Shown here: piece by piece, positions 6,134-6,245 of the stretch
Layout: each line of letters opens with the position of its first letter
Position numbering within the stretch: position 1 is the first letter of the stretch
From: Phycisphaerae bacterium
Lineage (GTDB): Bacteria > Planctomycetota > Phycisphaerae > UBA1845 > Fen-1342
Length of the DNA: 6,245 bases
Assembly (NCBI GenBank): GCA_016935035.1
Contig: JAFGRR010000291.1
Location: forward strand, 1 to 6,245
Direction of reading: 5' to 3'
Made by a program: the position numbers and the translations under genes
The notes under the pieces: model-generated
Databases searched by the model: none
What the model was told of the DNA's origin: nothing
The model's input: only the letters and a program-made list of their open reading frames with translations

Positions 6134-6245
6134 CTATCCCAGGCCGAGGGCGGCGCTGATCTGCGGGGCGTAGCGCACGATCAGACCGGCGAATACCACG
6201 CTGACCATGCTCATCAGCTTGATGAGGATGTTCAGGCTGGGGCCG
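6134..6245 (-). CDS. hppA: Membrane-bound pyrophosphatase, C-terminal fragment (partial)
   Basis: Only the last 36 codons and the TAG stop (6134-6136) are in the window; the gene continues past 6245. The visible chain starts GPSLNILIKLMSMVS and continues with a hydrophobic stretch (VVFAGLIV), ending in a short Ala/Gly/Leu tail. GPSLNILIKLM matches the conserved end of the membrane-integral pyrophosphatases, which couple pyrophosphate hydrolysis to pumping of protons or sodium across the membrane; the segment corresponds to the final transmembrane helix. The ion specificity and potassium dependence cannot be read from this end. It is too short for the usual catalytic aspartate motifs to be checked, but the match is distinctive. 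Confidence 0.85.
   Translation of the reverse strand, partial: GPSLNILIKLMSMVSVVFAGLIVRYAPQISAALGLG

Noticed and set aside
5967..6173. 68-codon plus-strand frame in the hppA-rsfS gap
   Set aside because: It is a reading of the three palindromic repeats and overlaps the pyrophosphatase end in antisense.

Overview
The window is GC-rich (roughly 60-65% by eye) bacterial chromosomal DNA. It carries four complete genes and the 3' tail of a fifth. No gene has a strain-specific signature. The GC content, the simple housekeeping gene order, weak or absent Shine-Dalgarno sequences on most genes, and intergenic spaces packed with GC-rich palindromic repeats suggest Planctomycetota, perhaps Phycisphaerae-like. 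That assignment is an inference, not a demonstration.

Layout, left to right. Bases 1-187 are non-coding leader with one weak promoter-like pair. Bases 188-1249 (+) encode an exported zinc hydrolase of the S1/P1 nuclease / phospholipase C superfamily, with all nine expected zinc ligands. After a 65-base gap, 1315-3627 (+) encode a UvrD/PcrA-type DNA helicase with all helicase motifs and the PcrA C-terminal Tudor-like domain. A 214-base gap with two hairpins follows. Then 3842-5152 (+) encode a class II xylose isomerase (XylA), the only gene here with a clear ribosome binding site. Bases 5153-5483 contain no gene. They hold three structured elements in a row: a 143-base inverted-repeat unit, an 84-base element that can fold as a three-way junction, and a terminator-like hairpin for the next gene. 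The minus strand then carries rsfS (5484-5897, ribosomal silencing factor). After a 236-base gap with three copies of a palindromic repeat comes the C-terminal end of a membrane-bound proton-pumping pyrophosphatase (6134-6245, running off the window).

The genes do not form an obvious pathway: export/scavenging hydrolase, DNA repair helicase, sugar isomerase, ribosome dormancy factor, ion pump. XylA and RsfS are convergent, and the repeat cluster lies between their 3' ends. I see no defence island, CRISPR array, transposase, tRNA or rRNA. The least explained content is the intergenic palindromic repeats. Two copies of one 25-base hairpin, about 2.3 kb apart, differ by paired compensatory changes in the stem, which argues that the fold itself is maintained.
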